64,000 nt of DNA from Hohaiivirga sp031546825. Its GTDB lineage: Bacteria > Pseudomonadota > Alphaproteobacteria > Rhizobiales > Beijerinckiaceae. Made by a program: the position numbers and the translations under genes. Positions 43,800 through 52,495 of this stretch are shown here, one piece after another (the stretch's first letter is position 1; every line of letters begins with the position of its first letter). The stretch is from assembly GCA_031546825.1 (NCBI GenBank), contig JAVBJU010000001.1:1-64000 (forward strand). The letters are read 5' to 3'. A model generated the notes under the pieces. The model was not told the origin of the DNA. It ran no database searches and was given only the letters and a program-made list of their open reading frames with translations.

Positions 43800-43832
43800 C
43801 GGCACCGGAGCTGATTTGCTTCCAGTGCCGGA
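43800..43832. terminator. Likely bidirectional terminator
   Basis: CCGGCAC and GTGCCGG form an outer stem with partly paired interior (GGAGC/GCTTCC) between two convergent genes. T runs are weak on both strands. Confidence 0.5.
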
Positions 43833-43841
43833 GTGTATGCT

Positions 43842-44738
43842 TCAGTCTTTCAACTGCGCCATAACCTCGGCCACCGCCTTTTTCATCTTCTCATCGGCGG
43901 GCAGAGAGGGGGCCAGCACGTCGGTGGTGATATCAAGGCCGGCCTGGCGGGCGGCTTCCTTCATCGCACCGAAGAAGGGCGGGCCCATGGTGTAGATTTT
44001 GGAAGAGATTGCAATCTTGCGATTCCACTTCGCCACAGCTTCCCAATCCTTCTTCCGGAAGGCTTCGTAAAGCCCAACCGTAATCTGCGGAGCGAAATTG
44101 GCGGCTGCGGGCACACAGCCGTCACCACCGAGAAGCAGTGTGTCGAGCAGATATTCATCGAAGCCCGAGAAGATGGTGAAGTCCGGGCGTTCCGGCTTGA
44201 TTTCGAGCAGCAAGGCGCGCAGATGCCCGAAGTTATCGACCGTGTCCTTACAGCCAATCATTGACGGGATTTCCAGGGCGAGCCGCTTGATCAGAGCGGG
44301 GCTCATCGACTGGTTCGTGGCCATCGGCAGGTTGTAGACCACCGCCGGGATCGACACCTTGTCGAGGATGGTGGCGAAATGCTTGAATATCGCCTCTTCC
44401 GGCATCGCGGAATAATAGGGGTTCAGCAGAACGAGCGCATCCGCTCCGGCCTTTTCCGCGGCCTTGGCGTATTCGATCACCACTTGCGTACCGCACCCGA
44501 TGGCACCGACCAGCACCGGCAGGCGCTTGTTGGTGTAGGCGACGCACTCTTCCATGACCTCCTGGCGCAGGCGGTCGGACATATGCATGACCTCGCCCGC
44601 GCTACCGAGGAAAAACAGCCCGTGGACGCCGCCCTTGATATGGGCATCGATCATGGCTTGCTGGCCTTTTTTATTGAAGGCACCGTCAGCAGTCACGATG
44701 GACGCGATTGGCGGGATGATACCGTGTAATTTTTTCAC
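43842..44738 (-). CDS. DapA-family aldolase, probable 2-keto-3-deoxy sugar-acid aldolase
   Basis: A 298-residue class I aldolase/lyase of the dihydrodipicolinate synthase family. Family marks: GVHGLFFLGSAGEVMHMS (about residues 37-54, GxxGE), active-site Tyr in VVYNLPMATNQ (about 138) and Schiff-base Lys in IGCKDTVDN (about 167). True DapA proteins carry GTTGE; here it is GSAGE, closer to sugar-acid aldolases such as YagE/KdgA-like members. The neighbouring dgoK makes a 2-dehydro-3-deoxy-galactonate or gluconate role likely; lysine synthesis is unlikely. Confidence 0.85.
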   Translation of the reverse strand: MKKLHGIIPPIASIVTADGAFNKKGQQAMIDAHIKGGVHGLFFLGSAGEVMHMSDRLRQEVMEECVAYTNKRLPVLVGAIGCGTQVVIEYAKAAEKAGADALVLLNPYYSAMPEEAIFKHFATILDKVSIPAVVYNLPMATNQSMSPALIKRLALEIPSMIGCKDTVDNFGHLRALLLEIKPERPDFTIFSGFDEYLLDTLLLGGDGCVPAAANFAPQITVGLYEAFRKKDWEAVAKWNRKIAISSKIYTMGPPFFGAMKEAARQAGLDITTDVLAPSLPADEKMKKAVAEVMAQLKD

Positions 44739-45041
44739 TTTTCAACTCCATTGCGATGCCGGGTGGTTAGCCACGCCGCTCTCTTTTCAAGGGAGATTCG
44801 GGGGGCCACCGTGAAGAGAAGCTGCCCTTTTTTATTATGCACAAAGGATATGGGCAGACTTTCGGCATGCAAAGCGAAAAGCCGTAAATGAAGCGAAAAA
44901 TCCCTGAAATCGGCATTGGAAAGTTCAGAGAAATGAACCGCGGTTCCGGCAGAGCGGCAACGTCGCACCGAACCGGGAGCATGGTTTATGTGCCCCCAAT
45001 TCATCTTCAAGCCATCAGATGTTGACCACCCCTGCTCTGCC
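44739..45041. other. Region between dgoK and the aldolase gene
   Basis: About 300 bases on which no gene can be supported; frames here lack family features or ribosome-binding sites. A CTGCCC/GGGCAG pair with a T-rich interval near 44820-44860 might form a weak terminator on the minus strand. The promoter of the aldolase gene could lie here. Confidence 0.4.
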
Positions 45042-45983
45042 TTACGGTACGAGCCCCGCAGCGCAGGCAATTCGCCACAAACCGAATTGTGTCGCATCCT
45101 TGAGAACGGTGCTCTGGAAGCCCTTGATGGCCAAGGCCTTGACGTAGCGAGCAACCAGCTTTTCATCGCCGATCAGATAGAGCGCCGCATCCTTTTGGAA
45201 CTTTTCCTGGACACCGTGGATTTCATAGCCGATCAGCAAGCCCGAGAGAAAATCGGCCAATGCGAAGCCAGGCACCTGTTCCGTCAGCCCCAGTGTGCGG
45301 GTGCGGAAAATGGCCGACAGCAGCCCACCACTTTCCGGCTTGCCCGCAATTTCCAGGCCGCGCTGGAACGCCTGATCCCTGACGCTCTGCGCGCCCTCGG
45401 CTGACGTGATCAGCCGCGACAGAATGGTGTTCTGCGACAACGCCGCAAATACTTCACCGGTCATGAAGGTCGTGAATTCGCTGATAATACCCTTATCCAA
45501 ACGCGCCCATTTGGAGTGCGTGCCGGGTAGCACGATTGTTGCGTGATCGGACGCGGCGCTGGCAAGCCCCATCGCGCCAACAATCTGGGTTTCTTCGCCG
45601 CGCATGACATCGGGATAATCGCCACGCATGATCAGGCCAGGAACGATATGAACCTTGCGTCCCGCACCAAAGAGTACTTCGGTCAGGGACTGCGCCAACA
45701 CTTTCGGGTCAGCGGGACAATCAAAATAAGCGGCTTCTTTCCAGCCCTGCTGGCTGCCCACCATGCCACAAGCAAGAACAGGCAATGAAGTGTTCGTTTT
45801 GAGCCAATCACCGCAGATTTGTTCGAGGGCGAGCGGAAAGCCATCCTGTTCCCGTGGGGCGGGAAGCGCCATGATCCCGCATTCCGAACGCCGTTCGTCA
45901 AGAACTTTTCCGTCCTGATCAAACAGATAGGCCCGCAACGAGGAGGTTCCCCAATCAAGCCCCAATAGCGCAGCATTCCGCAT
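45042..45983 (-). CDS. dgoK: 2-dehydro-3-deoxygalactonokinase
   Basis: A 313-residue sugar-acid kinase of the DgoK family: phosphorylates 2-keto-3-deoxy-galactonate before aldol cleavage in the De Ley-Doudoroff route. The ATP-binding start LGLDWGTSSLRAYL (about residues 6-19), LACGMVGSQQGWKEAAY (about 83-99), LPGTHSKWA (about 165) and FMTGEVFAAL are family blocks. ATG 45983 has GGAG 6 bases ahead; the frame continues upstream to 46079 without family similarity. A large AT-rich palindrome upstream may be its operator. Confidence 0.92.
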   Translation of the reverse strand: MRNAALLGLDWGTSSLRAYLFDQDGKVLDERRSECGIMALPAPREQDGFPLALEQICGDWLKTNTSLPVLACGMVGSQQGWKEAAYFDCPADPKVLAQSLTEVLFGAGRKVHIVPGLIMRGDYPDVMRGEETQIVGAMGLASAASDHATIVLPGTHSKWARLDKGIISEFTTFMTGEVFAALSQNTILSRLITSAEGAQSVRDQAFQRGLEIAGKPESGGLLSAIFRTRTLGLTEQVPGFALADFLSGLLIGYEIHGVQEKFQKDAALYLIGDEKLVARYVKALAIKGFQSTVLKDATQFGLWRIACAAGLVP

Positions 45984-46091
45984 TTTTTGTCTCCAGCATT
46001 TGCTACAACCCATGCACGGACCATCCCAAAACGGCACGTGGCAAGAGCGCAATAATGTCACGCGGCGATAATGCGACAATTTAAAAAAATG

Positions 46092-46122
46092 TCAATATAT
46101 GATCATATTTTTCATATATTGA
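46092..46122. promoter_or_regulatory. AT-rich palindrome upstream of dgoK
   Basis: TCAATATATGA (46092-46102) and TCATATATTGA (46112-46122) are exact reverse complements with a 9-base spacer; inside, ATATGATCATAT is itself a perfect 12-base palindrome. It lies about 110 bases ahead of dgoK and 30 bases past the cyclase gene. The form fits a GntR- or LacI-type operator; no such regulator is encoded in the window. Confidence 0.55.
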
Positions 46123-46151
46123 GACAATATTAAGGTGAAATACTAATCGTC

Positions 46152-47843
46152 TCACCCTCGCGCGACATGAATGGCGATGGTGCCATCGCGGCCTCTCAGC
46201 TCCATGTCGTGCGGTTCCCATCCGGCAGTCGACAGGCCAGACGCTGAAAGCGCGGCATCGGATACGATCAGATCTGAATCGAATTCCTTATTGAGGCTCT
46301 CAAGGCGCGCCGCCACATTGACACAGTCACCGAGCGCAGTGATTGCACCCGAAGCCTGATCTCCAATCCGACCCAGCACCGCCCGCCCGGTATGAATGCC
46401 AATACCCATGCGCAGAGGCTCGCCTATGGCTTCGGTAATGTTGCCATTGGCGTTGTCGAGGGCCTTTATCATGGCGCGGGCGGCAAGGATGGCATTGCGG
46501 CTACTGTTGCCAGCTCCAGCATGTCTGCCGAACAACGCCATGAAACCATCGCCAAGATATTTATCGACAGCACCCTGATGGCGCACCACTTCAGCGCTCA
46601 TCAACTCAAAAAAGCGATTGAGCAGAAAAACTGAGTCAAACGGATAAAGACGTTCCGCAAGGGCGGTAAATCCGCGGATGTCGACAAACATCACCGTGAT
46701 CCGCTGCTCAACCCCCCATTGCAGAGAATCGCGCTCACTGGACGGGCGGTTTCGGCGACCGGTCGGTACCAAGGGCCGCACAGTGAGCGGCGCGACGGGC
46801 GTAATCTGGCAGGCCAAACGCACCCCCGGCGGCGACCCAATACGGCTCAAGGCGGCCACTTCGACCGCTCCCGGGGGCGGCAAGGTCTCAATCCCCGATG
46901 TGATCAGACAGCGGCAGGTGGTGCACCGCCCGCGGCCGCCGCAAACAGCGGCAATCGAGATGCCACCATGGCGGCTGATTTCCAGCAGGTTCGCCCCCTG
47001 TGCCGCGTGGACCTTCAAACCGGGCGAAAACGTGATGACCGGCCCGGCCCGGAACCATTCGATCATCCGTGCAACAATCACCATTATCACGAATGCGGCG
47101 AAGGTCAGCCAGATGGCGACATGGGTCATGAAATAGACGTTTTCCTTGGCGACAGCGACAGCGGGAGCCATGAGTTGCTGCTCCGCCGCGCCATATGTCA
47201 CCTGACGACTACCCTCGACCCAGCCGGACAAGGCAAGAGTGGGCACCATCACCGCTACGATCCAGAATATATGGGACCATTGCGGGTACCACAGTTTGCT
47301 TCTGATCCAGTGGTTGATGCCAATGACACCATGCACCCACACAATGATGAGAAACAGAGATTGCTTCAGCCCGACGGCACTACTCATGCGCATGGCATTG
47401 AGTACCACGGCGTAGTTGTCGTCAAACCCGTAGAGGCTGTTCATGAAGCGCGTATTGACCACATGGCCCGCGCCAAGGATCGGAATCAGCAGACCGAATA
47501 AAATCTGCACCACTTCTGTGGGCGGCATGCGCCAGGTGCGCCGGGTAGCAGCCTTCCACAAAGCCAGAAAGATATGGACGAGAAAAGCAGACGCGAGCAA
47601 CACGGTCCCCGGCGGCGAGCGCCATATGAACGTGCGCCAGCTCTGGACCTTAAGCATCCATTCCAGGGACACAATTCCGAGTGCGTGATTGAGAAAATGC
47701 GTGAGTGCGAAGGCAAACAGCAGGCAGCCCGACACAAGTCGCCAGAATTCCGGCGTCGCCCACAGGGCACGGCTGGCAGACGATCCGAAGACCGATGCCT
47801 TCCTTTTTTTTGAACGGAGATGTGAACGCCTGTTTGATGACAT
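46152..47843 (-). CDS. Membrane adenylate cyclase with [2Fe-2S] ferredoxin domain
   Basis: A 563-residue fusion in three parts. Residues about 30-265 form six or so membrane helices resembling a cytochrome b-type anchor, with several His in or near helices (LTHFLNHALG, LVHIF, GAGHVV, WVHGVIGINHW). Then a ferredoxin domain (about 268-355) with Cys ligands CGGRGRCTTC and a later LACQI, a C-x5-C-x2-C-xn-C set. Last is a class III nucleotide cyclase (about 378-560): metal Asp in MFVDIRGFTALAERL and KYLGDGFMALFG, transition-state Asn/Arg in GDCVNVAARLE. All catalytic residues are present, so it should make cAMP (or cGMP). Redox control is inferred. Lies 66 bases after the cNMP-binding gene. Confidence 0.92.
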   Translation of the reverse strand: MSSNRRSHLRSKKRKASVFGSSASRALWATPEFWRLVSGCLLFAFALTHFLNHALGIVSLEWMLKVQSWRTFIWRSPPGTVLLASAFLVHIFLALWKAATRRTWRMPPTEVVQILFGLLIPILGAGHVVNTRFMNSLYGFDDNYAVVLNAMRMSSAVGLKQSLFLIIVWVHGVIGINHWIRSKLWYPQWSHIFWIVAVMVPTLALSGWVEGSRQVTYGAAEQQLMAPAVAVAKENVYFMTHVAIWLTFAAFVIMVIVARMIEWFRAGPVITFSPGLKVHAAQGANLLEISRHGGISIAAVCGGRGRCTTCRCLITSGIETLPPPGAVEVAALSRIGSPPGVRLACQITPVAPLTVRPLVPTGRRNRPSSERDSLQWGVEQRITVMFVDIRGFTALAERLYPFDSVFLLNRFFELMSAEVVRHQGAVDKYLGDGFMALFGRHAGAGNSSRNAILAARAMIKALDNANGNITEAIGEPLRMGIGIHTGRAVLGRIGDQASGAITALGDCVNVAARLESLNKEFDSDLIVSDAALSASGLSTAGWEPHDMELRGRDGTIAIHVARG

Positions 47844-47909
47844 AATCTTCTATCGCACAAACCCGGCGGGGCGGACAACTCCGCCGTGCGCGACATATTT
47901 TGGCTATTC

Positions 47910-48374
47910 CTAATCCGACCGGATCAGAGAAAGGCGCGCATTGCTCTGCTCAAGCCGCCGCGCCAGTTCCACCATGACGGCAAGGGACATCTGCGGAAAT
48001 TGCCGCATCAGTTCAAAAAACACATCTTTATCGATGCGCAGCACCGCAGTGGGTGCGGCGGCAACGACCGTCGCTGAACGGGAGCCATTGGTCAGAAGCC
48101 CCATCTCACCGATCATCTGGTAGCGCCCGATCTGCGCCACTTTGACCGGCCCATCAACCCCGCTCACCATCACGTCAGCCACCCCTTCAAGGAGCACATA
48201 GGCGGCATCAGACGGATCGCCCTGGGTAAACAGCACCTGTCCTTCGTCAAAATCCAGGCGCTCGGACGTGAACGCAAGCAGCTTAAGACGTCGCGGATCG
48301 ATGCCTTGCCACATGGGAACGCGTTGCAACGCCAGCACTTCGTCTTCGAGCGTTTTGGGGGTATCACCGGGCAT
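47910..48374 (-). CDS. Small cyclic-nucleotide-binding domain protein
   Basis: A 154-residue protein made of one cyclic-nucleotide-binding (CRP-like) domain and a C-terminal helix, with no DNA-binding domain. The phosphate-binding cassette is visible: MIGEMGLLTNGSRSATVVA (about residues 87-105), with Glu and Arg in the expected positions, after LFTQGDPSDAAYVLLEG. It should sense cAMP or cGMP and act through protein contacts. ATG 48374 has AGGAAGG 8 bases ahead; the start overlaps the pseudo-ABC gene by 11 bases, and the cyclase follows, so sensor and source of the messenger share one unit. Confidence 0.9.
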   Translation of the reverse strand: MPGDTPKTLEDEVLALQRVPMWQGIDPRRLKLLAFTSERLDFDEGQVLFTQGDPSDAAYVLLEGVADVMVSGVDGPVKVAQIGRYQMIGEMGLLTNGSRSATVVAAAPTAVLRIDKDVFFELMRQFPQMSLAVMVELARRLEQSNARLSLIRSD

Positions 48375-51096
48375 CCCGCACACCTTCCTGTTGCGCACGC
48401 ACCGCAGCGTGGGTTGTCGACTCGCCAGTCATATCCGTCATTTTCTCCACTTCGGCTGCTTCCGATGTGACGCGCACGACACAATCAAAACAACTCAGAT
48501 CGTCCTCAGTTGCCATGGTCATCATCAACGTCATGCCACGTTGACGGCTCTGTTCAACCAGGAACTGACGGAGATTGCGCTGAACCGTCGGCGGAAACGC
48601 GGCGAAAGCCCCGTCGACCACGAGAATGGCGGGCTTTTTCACGAGATTGCGCATGAGATCAACCCCGACACGCTGCTGGGCGGTCAGCAACCGCCCCCCC
48701 ATCCCGACCTGGTGGCCAAGACCGATGCGCTCAATCGTATGACGCAGCCCGAGTTCCTCCACCACCGCCCCCATGGCTTCAGCAACCCGATCACGGGCAT
48801 TGGCAATACCGACATCAACTTTTCCGAACAGAATATTGTCACGCACCGGGGCGGCCGCGCAGAATTTGCCATGCTGATAAAACTCCACAGCATCGGGCTC
48901 GAGCGCCTCGAACATCTCCATCAACGGCTTGCGCGCGGCAACGATGCGCGCACGAACGGCATCATCAAGTAATCCGAAGCGATGCCGGGGCTCGATATAG
49001 GCAAGCGCCAGCGCAATCAGTTGCGTCTTCTCGTCTTTGGATACTCTCCCACGGCGCATTTTCCAGCGACTGACGATGCCGGCGTAGTCATCGAGATCTT
49101 CCGCACTCACGAACGAAAACTGCTCAAAGAGCGGATGGCCCGGCGTCAAATCCCGGAATATTTCCAACATCGTTTCGGCAATGCGACTGCCGAGCTCAAC
49201 AAAAACCTCGGCAAGACCCCGAACCCTCAAGACGCGCCCAACGTCCTTATGGCTTGCCATCGCCGCCCCGATAAGCGACGGGGTCAGCGGTACGCCGAAT
49301 AGAAGATTTTCGGCCACCGTCGCCTGCGTATTGTAACGCTCCGGATCGAAAACCTCGACAAGCCTGCTGACATTATCGTTTTGCAACTTCTCATGCAGGC
49401 GTTGCCGCGCCTCAACGATCCCTTCCGCAGCAACCGGATGGCGTTCCGGGTCCAGCGAACGGAATAGACCAAGCCGATAGATATCTTCGCCGAGCCCAAT
49501 TGTCCGCAGGTTGTCAAGCAGCAAACGATCAAGCTCCTCAAGGCTGTCCACACCCGCCTGCTCAAAGGACACCCAATGATCATCCGCCTTAACCAGCGGA
49601 TTGCCGGTTTTCTGGGCCTCCATCTGCCGCTTAAGCCGCAGCCGGTCATGCTCATCACCGTGCTCGATATGCCGTGATTTGAGGCCGTAAAGCAGATTAT
49701 CGCGGATCGTTCCGGGGAAGAGGGTCGACTCGCCATTGACATAGCCGATGCGGCGCGCGCGGATATCCGGCGTCAAGGTTGTCAGTTCGAGATCGCCAAC
49801 ACGAATATGGCCGATGGCGCAGCTTTCCGGTTGCGCCATGATGCGTGCCAGGGCCGAGGCCTGTCCCGCCTGCTCGCCAACGAGCGCAATATTCCCTGGC
49901 AGAGGAACTTCGAACGACAGCCCATTGAACAACTGCGTACCCTGGACATCGACCCCGCGCAGATAAGAGATCGTGAGGGGCGAGCCGAAGGATTGCGCCT
50001 GCTCCTCATCCCCTGTTTCGTTTTTTTCCGGCGGCAGCAACCGGTCGGGCGCGAATTGCTGAACGACCTGATCGTATTTCACCTGCACATCAAGGCGCTG
50101 CTGATCCCAGTCAATCAACTCTTTCAGCGGCGGAGGAAGGTCGCGATAGGCGGCAATCACCGCAACGAGCTGACCGATATCCATGCGTCCGGTCACCGCA
50201 AAATACCCACCGATGGCATAGAACAGAAACGGCGTCATTTGCGCCAGCAAGTTATTGAGAAACTTGACGATAAATTTGCGTTTGTAAATCTCGTATCGGA
50301 TCGCAAAAAGCCTATAGAGCCGATCTCCAATATCGGCACGCTCCCATTCGGCAGTGTTATGAAGCCGCATGGTCTCTTGCGATTCGAAGATTTCACCGAT
50401 GCGCCCGGCGAGGCGACGCGACACCAGTTGTCGCTCGCGGCCCAAAACAAGCAGTTTGCGCCGAAGACGCGGGATAATAATAAGTTGCACGCCCACAATC
50501 GCCGCCGCCATCAGCCCAAGCCATTCGCTCTGCATGATGATGAAAAACAGCGCCGTCGCAGCCTGAGTGCCGAGGAACATCGGCAGGATGAAGGCATCGC
50601 CAATGAAGCCGCCGATGGGCTCGACCTCATCTTTGACGATGGTGGCGATTTCTGCCGCCTTGGCCTTGCGCAGCGCCTCGGGCTTGAAGCGCATGATCAG
50701 CGTGACCAGCTCAAACCGCATCCGGCGCAACATTCTCTCGCCCAGCGCGCCCTTGGCGAGATTGATCCAGTATTTAAAAGCACCGTTGATGAGCACATAA
50801 AACAGGAAGGCGAACGACAGGCCGAATAATAGCTGGATGCGATTTGCTGGAAATCCATCGAACAGAGCGATATAGGCCCCGCCGAGCCAGTGTGGCAATT
50901 CGAAGCCCATCACCAGGAAAGGCACAGTTTCATTGCCGTAACGAAAGGCACCGCCCTGGATGGCTTCATTGACAATGCGACGCGGCAGATCGAGCGAAAG
51001 GTAGTAGAACGGCAGCGACAAAAGCACGACGGCGCAGATCAGCACCTGATCGCGCCGCGAATGTTGCCAGATGTATTTGAAAAGGCTTTTATCCAT
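48364..51096 (-). CDS. ABC-transporter-like protein with degenerate, expanded ATPase domain
   Basis: A 910-residue protein. Residues about 15-340 are a six-helix exporter-type membrane domain. The following ATPase-like region (about 385-885) has lost the catalytic motifs: Walker A reads GEQAGQASA (no Lys), the Q-loop reads YVNGES (Asn for Gln), the signature position reads LLTAQQR (no LSGGQ), Walker B ends VVDGAF (no Glu) and the H-loop region reads MTMATE (no His). A segment like the post-Q-loop element recurs three times: IRDNLLYG, VAENLLFG, VRDNILFG. The frame is open and uniform, so it is a maintained pseudo-ATPase rather than a decayed gene. First gene of the unit with the cNMP sensor and cyclase; divergent from the glycosyltransferases. 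Confidence 0.88.
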   Translation of the reverse strand: MDKSLFKYIWQHSRRDQVLICAVVLLSLPFYYLSLDLPRRIVNEAIQGGAFRYGNETVPFLVMGFELPHWLGGAYIALFDGFPANRIQLLFGLSFAFLFYVLINGAFKYWINLAKGALGERMLRRMRFELVTLIMRFKPEALRKAKAAEIATIVKDEVEPIGGFIGDAFILPMFLGTQAATALFFIIMQSEWLGLMAAAIVGVQLIIIPRLRRKLLVLGRERQLVSRRLAGRIGEIFESQETMRLHNTAEWERADIGDRLYRLFAIRYEIYKRKFIVKFLNNLLAQMTPFLFYAIGGYFAVTGRMDIGQLVAVIAAYRDLPPPLKELIDWDQQRLDVQVKYDQVVQQFAPDRLLPPEKNETGDEEQAQSFGSPLTISYLRGVDVQGTQLFNGLSFEVPLPGNIALVGEQAGQASALARIMAQPESCAIGHIRVGDLELTTLTPDIRARRIGYVNGESTLFPGTIRDNLLYGLKSRHIEHGDEHDRLRLKRQMEAQKTGNPLVKADDHWVSFEQAGVDSLEELDRLLLDNLRTIGLGEDIYRLGLFRSLDPERHPVAAEGIVEARQRLHEKLQNDNVSRLVEVFDPERYNTQATVAENLLFGVPLTPSLIGAAMASHKDVGRVLRVRGLAEVFVELGSRIAETMLEIFRDLTPGHPLFEQFSFVSAEDLDDYAGIVSRWKMRRGRVSKDEKTQLIALALAYIEPRHRFGLLDDAVRARIVAARKPLMEMFEALEPDAVEFYQHGKFCAAAPVRDNILFGKVDVGIANARDRVAEAMGAVVEELGLRHTIERIGLGHQVGMGGRLLTAQQRVGVDLMRNLVKKPAILVVDGAFAAFPPTVQRNLRQFLVEQSRQRGMTLMMTMATEDDLSCFDCVVRVTSEAAEVEKMTDMTGESTTHAAVRAQQEGVRDAR

Positions 51097-51304
51097 CGCT
51101 CTCGTACATATCGCTTTATATCATTCGACCGTCTCGTCCGAACAGCCCTTGACTGGGCTCCGATCCGAGGTATCGTCCACCCTTCGGCAATTTGCGCCAA
51201 ACTACCAAGAGCCCCAGCGCACGTCACTCTTTTCAATTGCGATCGAGCAAACTCTCAATTACTTTTGCCTCGCCAAACGGCCTCCATATTTAAGGGTGTC
51301 ACCA
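51097..51304. promoter_or_regulatory. Divergent promoter region, pseudo-ABC unit / glycosyltransferase unit
   Basis: About 208 bases between two divergent transcription units. No palindrome or standard box stood out. AAGGG at 51292-51296 is the ribosome-binding site for the GTG start at 51305. Confidence 0.55.
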
Positions 51305-52495
51305 GTGCGTATCCTTCTTTACTGCCATGATACCTTCGGCCTTGGGCACCTGCGCCGATCACGCGAGATTGCCCACGCCATCATTCAACGCTGGCCCGAG
51401 GCTTCGGTTCTCATTCTCTCCGGCTCGCCCATTGTCGGCAATTATGAGTATATGCGCGGTGTGGATTTCATTCGCTTTCCGGGTGTGACCAAGATGACAA
51501 GCGGGGATTATCGCTCGCTGCACCTCAATACGCCCCTGGAAGACGCCGTTAAATTGCGCCGCGCGCTCATCCTCGAAACCGTGCGGTCTTTCAAACCTAA
51601 CATGCTGATTGTCGACAAGGAACCCACCGGCTTCCATGGCGAATTGCTACCCTCGCTTGATCTCGCCCGTGCCCAGGGCTGTCGCCTGGTGCTTGGCATT
51701 CGCGATGTGCTCGACGAGCCCGCACTGCTTGTGCCCGAATGGCAGCGCAAGGGCGCTACCGAAGCCCTCGTCGCCTATTACGACGAAATTTGGGTTTATG
51801 GGCTGAAGGAAATTTATGAGCCGCTGGCCGCGCTCGGCCTGCCAGAAAGCGAGCACCAGAAAATCCACTATACCGGCTATCTGCGCCGCAAAGTTCCGCC
51901 AGTCGGCCTGCAACGCAGTTATCCACGCATCGTCAAACAGCCTTTCACCCTCACCACCACCGGCGGTGGTGGCGATGGCGATGATCTGATCGACTGGATC
52001 ATCTCCGCCTATGAGGCCAAGCCGCAGCTTGACCTGCCCATGCTGATGGTGTTCGGCCCCTTCATTGACCGAGAACGCCAACGCGGGTTCATGGAGCGCA
52101 TAGCCAAATTACCGCGGATTGAGGCGCTCCAGTTCGATAACAAGCTCGAACTTCTGATGCAGCGCGCGCAAGCCGTGGTGGCGATGGGCGGTTACAATAC
52201 ATTTTGCGAGATCCTTTCCCTCGACAAAAAGGCGCTGCTGGTGCCGCGCACTAAACCGCGCCTTGAGCAGCATATCCGTGCGGTTGCCGCAGAACGGCTC
52301 GGCCTTCTGCGCCACCTCGACGATAGCGGAGAGCGTGATCCGTTCGTCATGGCGGACGCCCTTGAAAAGCTGCAGAGCCAACCAAAGCCCTCTGAAGTCA
52401 GCATTCAGGGGCTGCTCGGCGGCCTTGATCGCATCGGCAACAGAATTGCGGCCACCATGCAGCAACCCGTCCCGGCGCTGGACGCTGCCGAATGA
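51305..52495 (+). CDS. Glycosyltransferase, MurG/GT28-like (first)
   Basis: A 396-residue GT-B fold enzyme. The N-terminal acceptor domain opens with YCHDTFGLGHLRRSREIA (about residues 5-22; GxGH loop), and the C-terminal donor domain has TTTGGGGDGDDL and the nucleotide-sugar motif MGGYNTFCEILSLDKKALLVP (about 293-312). Start GTG 51305 lies 8 bases after AAGGG and gives the family start; the frame is open to 51071 but that part is in the promoter region. Heads a five-gene chain with 4-base overlaps. Sugar and acceptor unknown. Confidence 0.88.
   Translation: MRILLYCHDTFGLGHLRRSREIAHAIIQRWPEASVLILSGSPIVGNYEYMRGVDFIRFPGVTKMTSGDYRSLHLNTPLEDAVKLRRALILETVRSFKPNMLIVDKEPTGFHGELLPSLDLARAQGCRLVLGIRDVLDEPALLVPEWQRKGATEALVAYYDEIWVYGLKEIYEPLAALGLPESEHQKIHYTGYLRRKVPPVGLQRSYPRIVKQPFTLTTTGGGGDGDDLIDWIISAYEAKPQLDLPMLMVFGPFIDRERQRGFMERIAKLPRIEALQFDNKLELLMQRAQAVVAMGGYNTFCEILSLDKKALLVPRTKPRLEQHIRAVAAERLGLLRHLDDSGERDPFVMADALEKLQSQPKPSEVSIQGLLGGLDRIGNRIAATMQQPVPALDAAE

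Noticed and set aside
43842..44738. dapA of lysine synthesis
   Set aside because: GSAGE in place of GTTGE and the neighbouring dgoK fit a sugar-acid aldolase better.
49807..50829. 340-codon plus-strand frame opposite the pseudo-ABC gene
   Set aside because: Arg/His/Gln-rich antisense product without motifs; the minus-strand membrane domain is clearly the coding strand.
48364..51096. Pseudogene call for the 910-residue ABC-like gene
   Set aside because: The frame is open for its whole length, starts and ends coupled to neighbours, and the membrane domain is intact; loss of ATPase motifs looks selected rather than decayed.
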